Assembly (NCBI GenBank): GCA_035308365.1
Contig: DATGGU010000182.1
Span: forward strand, 1 to 13,966
Source: PALSA-505 sp035308365
GTDB taxonomy: Bacteria; Actinomycetota; Actinomycetes; Streptosporangiales; Streptosporangiaceae
Length of the DNA stretch: 13,966 bases
Direction: 5' to 3'
The position numbers were made by a program, and so were the translations under genes. Positions 13,055-13,966 of the stretch are shown here, one piece after another. The notes beneath the pieces are model-generated. The model was not told the origin of the DNA and did not search any database. It saw only the letters and a program-made list of their open reading frames with translations. Within the stretch, counting starts at the first letter, position 1. Every line of letters starts with the position of its first letter.

Positions 13055-13225
13055 ATGGCTATGGACGACATGATCTGGCAGGGCATCGAGGCCGGATACC
13101 GGAAGCTTGCAGCGGATCCTGCGGAAATGGCCGCATACCAGGCCGAGGCCGTTCAGTGGACAGAGATTGACCTCGACGACTTGGCTGCCACTGCCGCCGA
13201 GGAATACCCCGAGTACAACACTTGA
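13055..13225 (+). CDS. Small acidic protein, 56 aa, possible antitoxin-like
   Basis: Starts at ATG 13055 (or ATG 13061), 16 bp after the RibD-C stop, without a clear ribosome site. The protein has 13 Asp/Glu against 2 Arg/Lys. MIWQGIEAGYRKLAADPAEM and YQAEAVQWTEIDLDDLA read as two amphipathic helices, and the C-terminus EEYPEYNT is strongly acidic. The overall look resembles small actinobacterial antitoxin-type proteins (WxGIxxGYxxLAxD start), but no partner toxin follows: downstream, on the other strand and only 10 bp away, is the 3' end of the broken hicA. Codon third positions include more A/T than in neighbouring genes. Function is unknown; antitoxin is a guess from composition and context. 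Confidence 0.6.
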   Translation: MAMDDMIWQGIEAGYRKLAADPAEMAAYQAEAVQWTEIDLDDLAATAAEEYPEYNT

Positions 13226-13235
13226 CGAGTGCCGA

Positions 13236-13450
13236 CTATAGGAGGTCGCGCAACTGAGTTGGAGTGCGTCCGACCCGGCGGCATATCATTGCGAGTGTTC
13301 CAGTCGCCAGTGGCTGGGAGCCATGGGGACAGGGACCCGTCGACCATCTGGATGCCCCATAACATGGTGGCTGCCGGTGATACGCCGCAACTCCCAGCCG
13401 TCCTTGGTTAGTGCTTTTACAATCTCTTTGCCGGAGAGACGGATTGGCAT
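13236..13450 (-). pseudogene. hicA: HicA-family toxin gene, one-base frameshift
   Basis: From ATG 13450 the minus strand reads MPIRLSGKEIVKALTKDGWE, LRRITGSHHVMGHPDGRRVP, VP: the HicA double-stranded-RNA-binding-like fold, with the catalytic His in GSHH (H28). The frame then breaks at a four-base C run (plus-strand GGGG, 13325-13328), after which the -1 frame reads HGSQPLATGTLAMICRRVGR, TPTQLRDLL and stops at 13236-13238; this is the expected HicA C-terminus (PLxxGTLxxIxR). Restoring one C gives a 71-residue protein, a normal HicA length. As it stands the first frame ends at 13286-13288 after 54 residues with a wrong tail. HicA toxins cleave mRNA. Its ATG overlaps the hicB stop by one base (TGATG). 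Decay, a sequencing error at the C run, or slippage could explain the break. Confidence 0.85.
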
Positions 13451-13703
13451 CAGGCGGCGTCTTCGAGAGAGACGGTAATCTCCCGCGTCAGTTCCTCCGG
13501 AATCGGTTCATCAGCGAAAAGAGCACGAATACCTTCGCCAAGATCGGCCAAGGCCTCTTCGAGAGTGTTGCCGACACCGAAGGCGCTGAGGTGCTCTGGC
13601 AACCCTACTGCCTGAACCCCCCACGGGAAAGCGTCCGGTGCCGTATCCGGGTGAGGTGCCGGGGATCGTCAAGGATCTCGTATCGGACATGGATCGTGGT
13701 CAT
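13450..13703 (-). pseudogene. hicB: HicB-family antitoxin gene, one-base frameshift
   Basis: From ATG 13703 the minus strand reads MTTIHVRYEILDDP, then needs a -1 shift to continue with FPWGVQAVGLPEHLSAFGVG, NTLEEALADLGEGIRALFAD, EPIPEELTREITVSLEDAA and the stop at 13450-13452. The second part has the HicB partial-RNase-H-fold pattern (GLPxxxxxGxTLEEAxxxLxEGI). The break must lie between about 13668 and 13608; a four-base C run (plus-strand GGGG, 13661-13664) is one candidate and a six-base G run at 13617-13622 another. Restoring one base gives 84 residues, fitting small HicB antitoxins. As it stands, the first frame stops at 13605-13607. The order hicB-hicA with TGATG overlap is one of the two normal layouts. 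HicB binds HicA and usually represses the operon. Confidence 0.75.
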
Positions 13704-13785
13704 CTGGCGGCTCTCCCTTCAACTCCATGATGCCAAACGTACGCAGTCGCCACCTCCGCAGTCGGCAACCGAGGCGTGCATGGCC

Positions 13786-13843
13786 GGCCGACTCGGTATG
13801 CCGGCCTGATGCTGGACTGGTGGCGATGCTAGCCGAGTCGGCC
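13786..13843. repeat. 11-bp inverted repeat at DUF397 gene end
   Basis: GGCCGACTCGG (13786-13796) and CCGAGTCGGCC (13833-13843) are perfect inverted arms with a 36-base loop. The right arm lies in the last codons of the DUF397 gene (GRLG-stop), the left arm downstream of it. On the minus strand this could form a terminator stem, although the loop is long. It may alternatively be a remnant of a small inverted duplication of the gene end. Confidence 0.45.
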
Positions 13844-13966
13844 TGCCTTGATCTTGGTGGTGAAGGTGTGCCAGGCGGCGGGGGTGATGGTGAGCATCGG
13901 GCCGGCCGGGTCCTTGCTGTCACGAACCGCGACGCGCGGGCCTTCGGGCCGGGTCGCGACTTCGAC
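13829..13966 (-). CDS. DUF397 domain protein, C-terminal part
   Basis: The minus-strand frame is open at the right edge, so the N-terminus is outside the window; 45 residues are visible. VEVATRPEGPRVAVRDSKDP, AGPMLTITPAAWHTFTTKIK, then AGRLG is the diagnostic C-terminal half of DUF397 (VEVA...VaVRDSKdP-x-GPxLxfxpxxWxxF). DUF397 proteins are 60-90 residues, very numerous in Streptomyces and relatives, and commonly encoded next to XRE-family regulators with which some act as antitoxin-like or signalling partners. Such a regulator would be expected upstream, beyond the window. Confidence 0.92.
   Translation of the reverse strand, partial: VEVATRPEGPRVAVRDSKDPAGPMLTITPAAWHTFTTKIKAGRLG

Noticed and set aside
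13411..13809. 132-residue plus-strand frame
   Set aside because: It is antisense to hicB and the start of hicA and has no recognisable motif or ribosome site.

Overview
The window is high-GC (roughly 70% by eye) DNA from a filamentous-type actinomycete. Evidence: GTGA/ATGA overlaps between genes, G/C-ending codons, a Crp regulator of the actinobacterial type, a SAV2177-type (DUF574) SAM-dependent methyltransferase and a DUF397 protein. These families point to Streptomycetales or Streptosporangiales relatives; the species cannot be named from sequence alone.

Region 1 (1-3806) is conserved-looking core sequence. It begins with the 3' end of an SPFH/Band 7 gene, followed by a gene-poor stretch carrying a phased array of an 18-bp motif. 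A compact co-directional operon comes next: DUF4177 protein, RidA deaminase, NUDIX hydrolase and MBL-fold hydrolase, with 4-bp overlaps at two junctions. It converges, with a 5-bp gap, on a minus-strand crp gene.

Region 2 (3807-6550): divergent from crp is a secreted NlpC/P60 peptidase with a long coiled-coil stalk containing a fresh 30-bp tandem repeat. It converges on a two-gene minus-strand operon (RibD-C/dihydrofolate-reductase-like protein, then an unknown 143-aa protein).

Region 3 (6551-9795): a class I methyltransferase is divergent from a TetR regulator across two near-identical 20-bp palindromes, which looks like a self-contained regulated pair. The TetR protein carries nine in-frame copies of an 8-residue Pro-rich repeat inside its ligand-binding half. 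Its 3' end and that of the convergent VOC gene lie inside a perfectly adjacent 61-bp tandem duplication that copied both stop codons. A glutathionyl-hydroquinone-reductase-like protein follows, divergent from VOC.

Region 4 (9796-13966) is accessory. It holds the DUF574 methyltransferase, a secreted trypsin-like protease, an unrecognised beta-rich protein, a second RibD-C protein, a 56-aa acidic protein, a hicB-hicA toxin-antitoxin locus in which both genes carry an apparent one-base frameshift, and the 3' end of a DUF397 gene.

The strongest leads are the octapeptide-repeat TetR with twin operators, the 61-bp duplication across a convergent gene junction, the doubly frameshifted hicBA locus and the helically phased repeat array at 466-661. 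No tRNA, rRNA, CRISPR array, intact insertion sequence or origin was seen.
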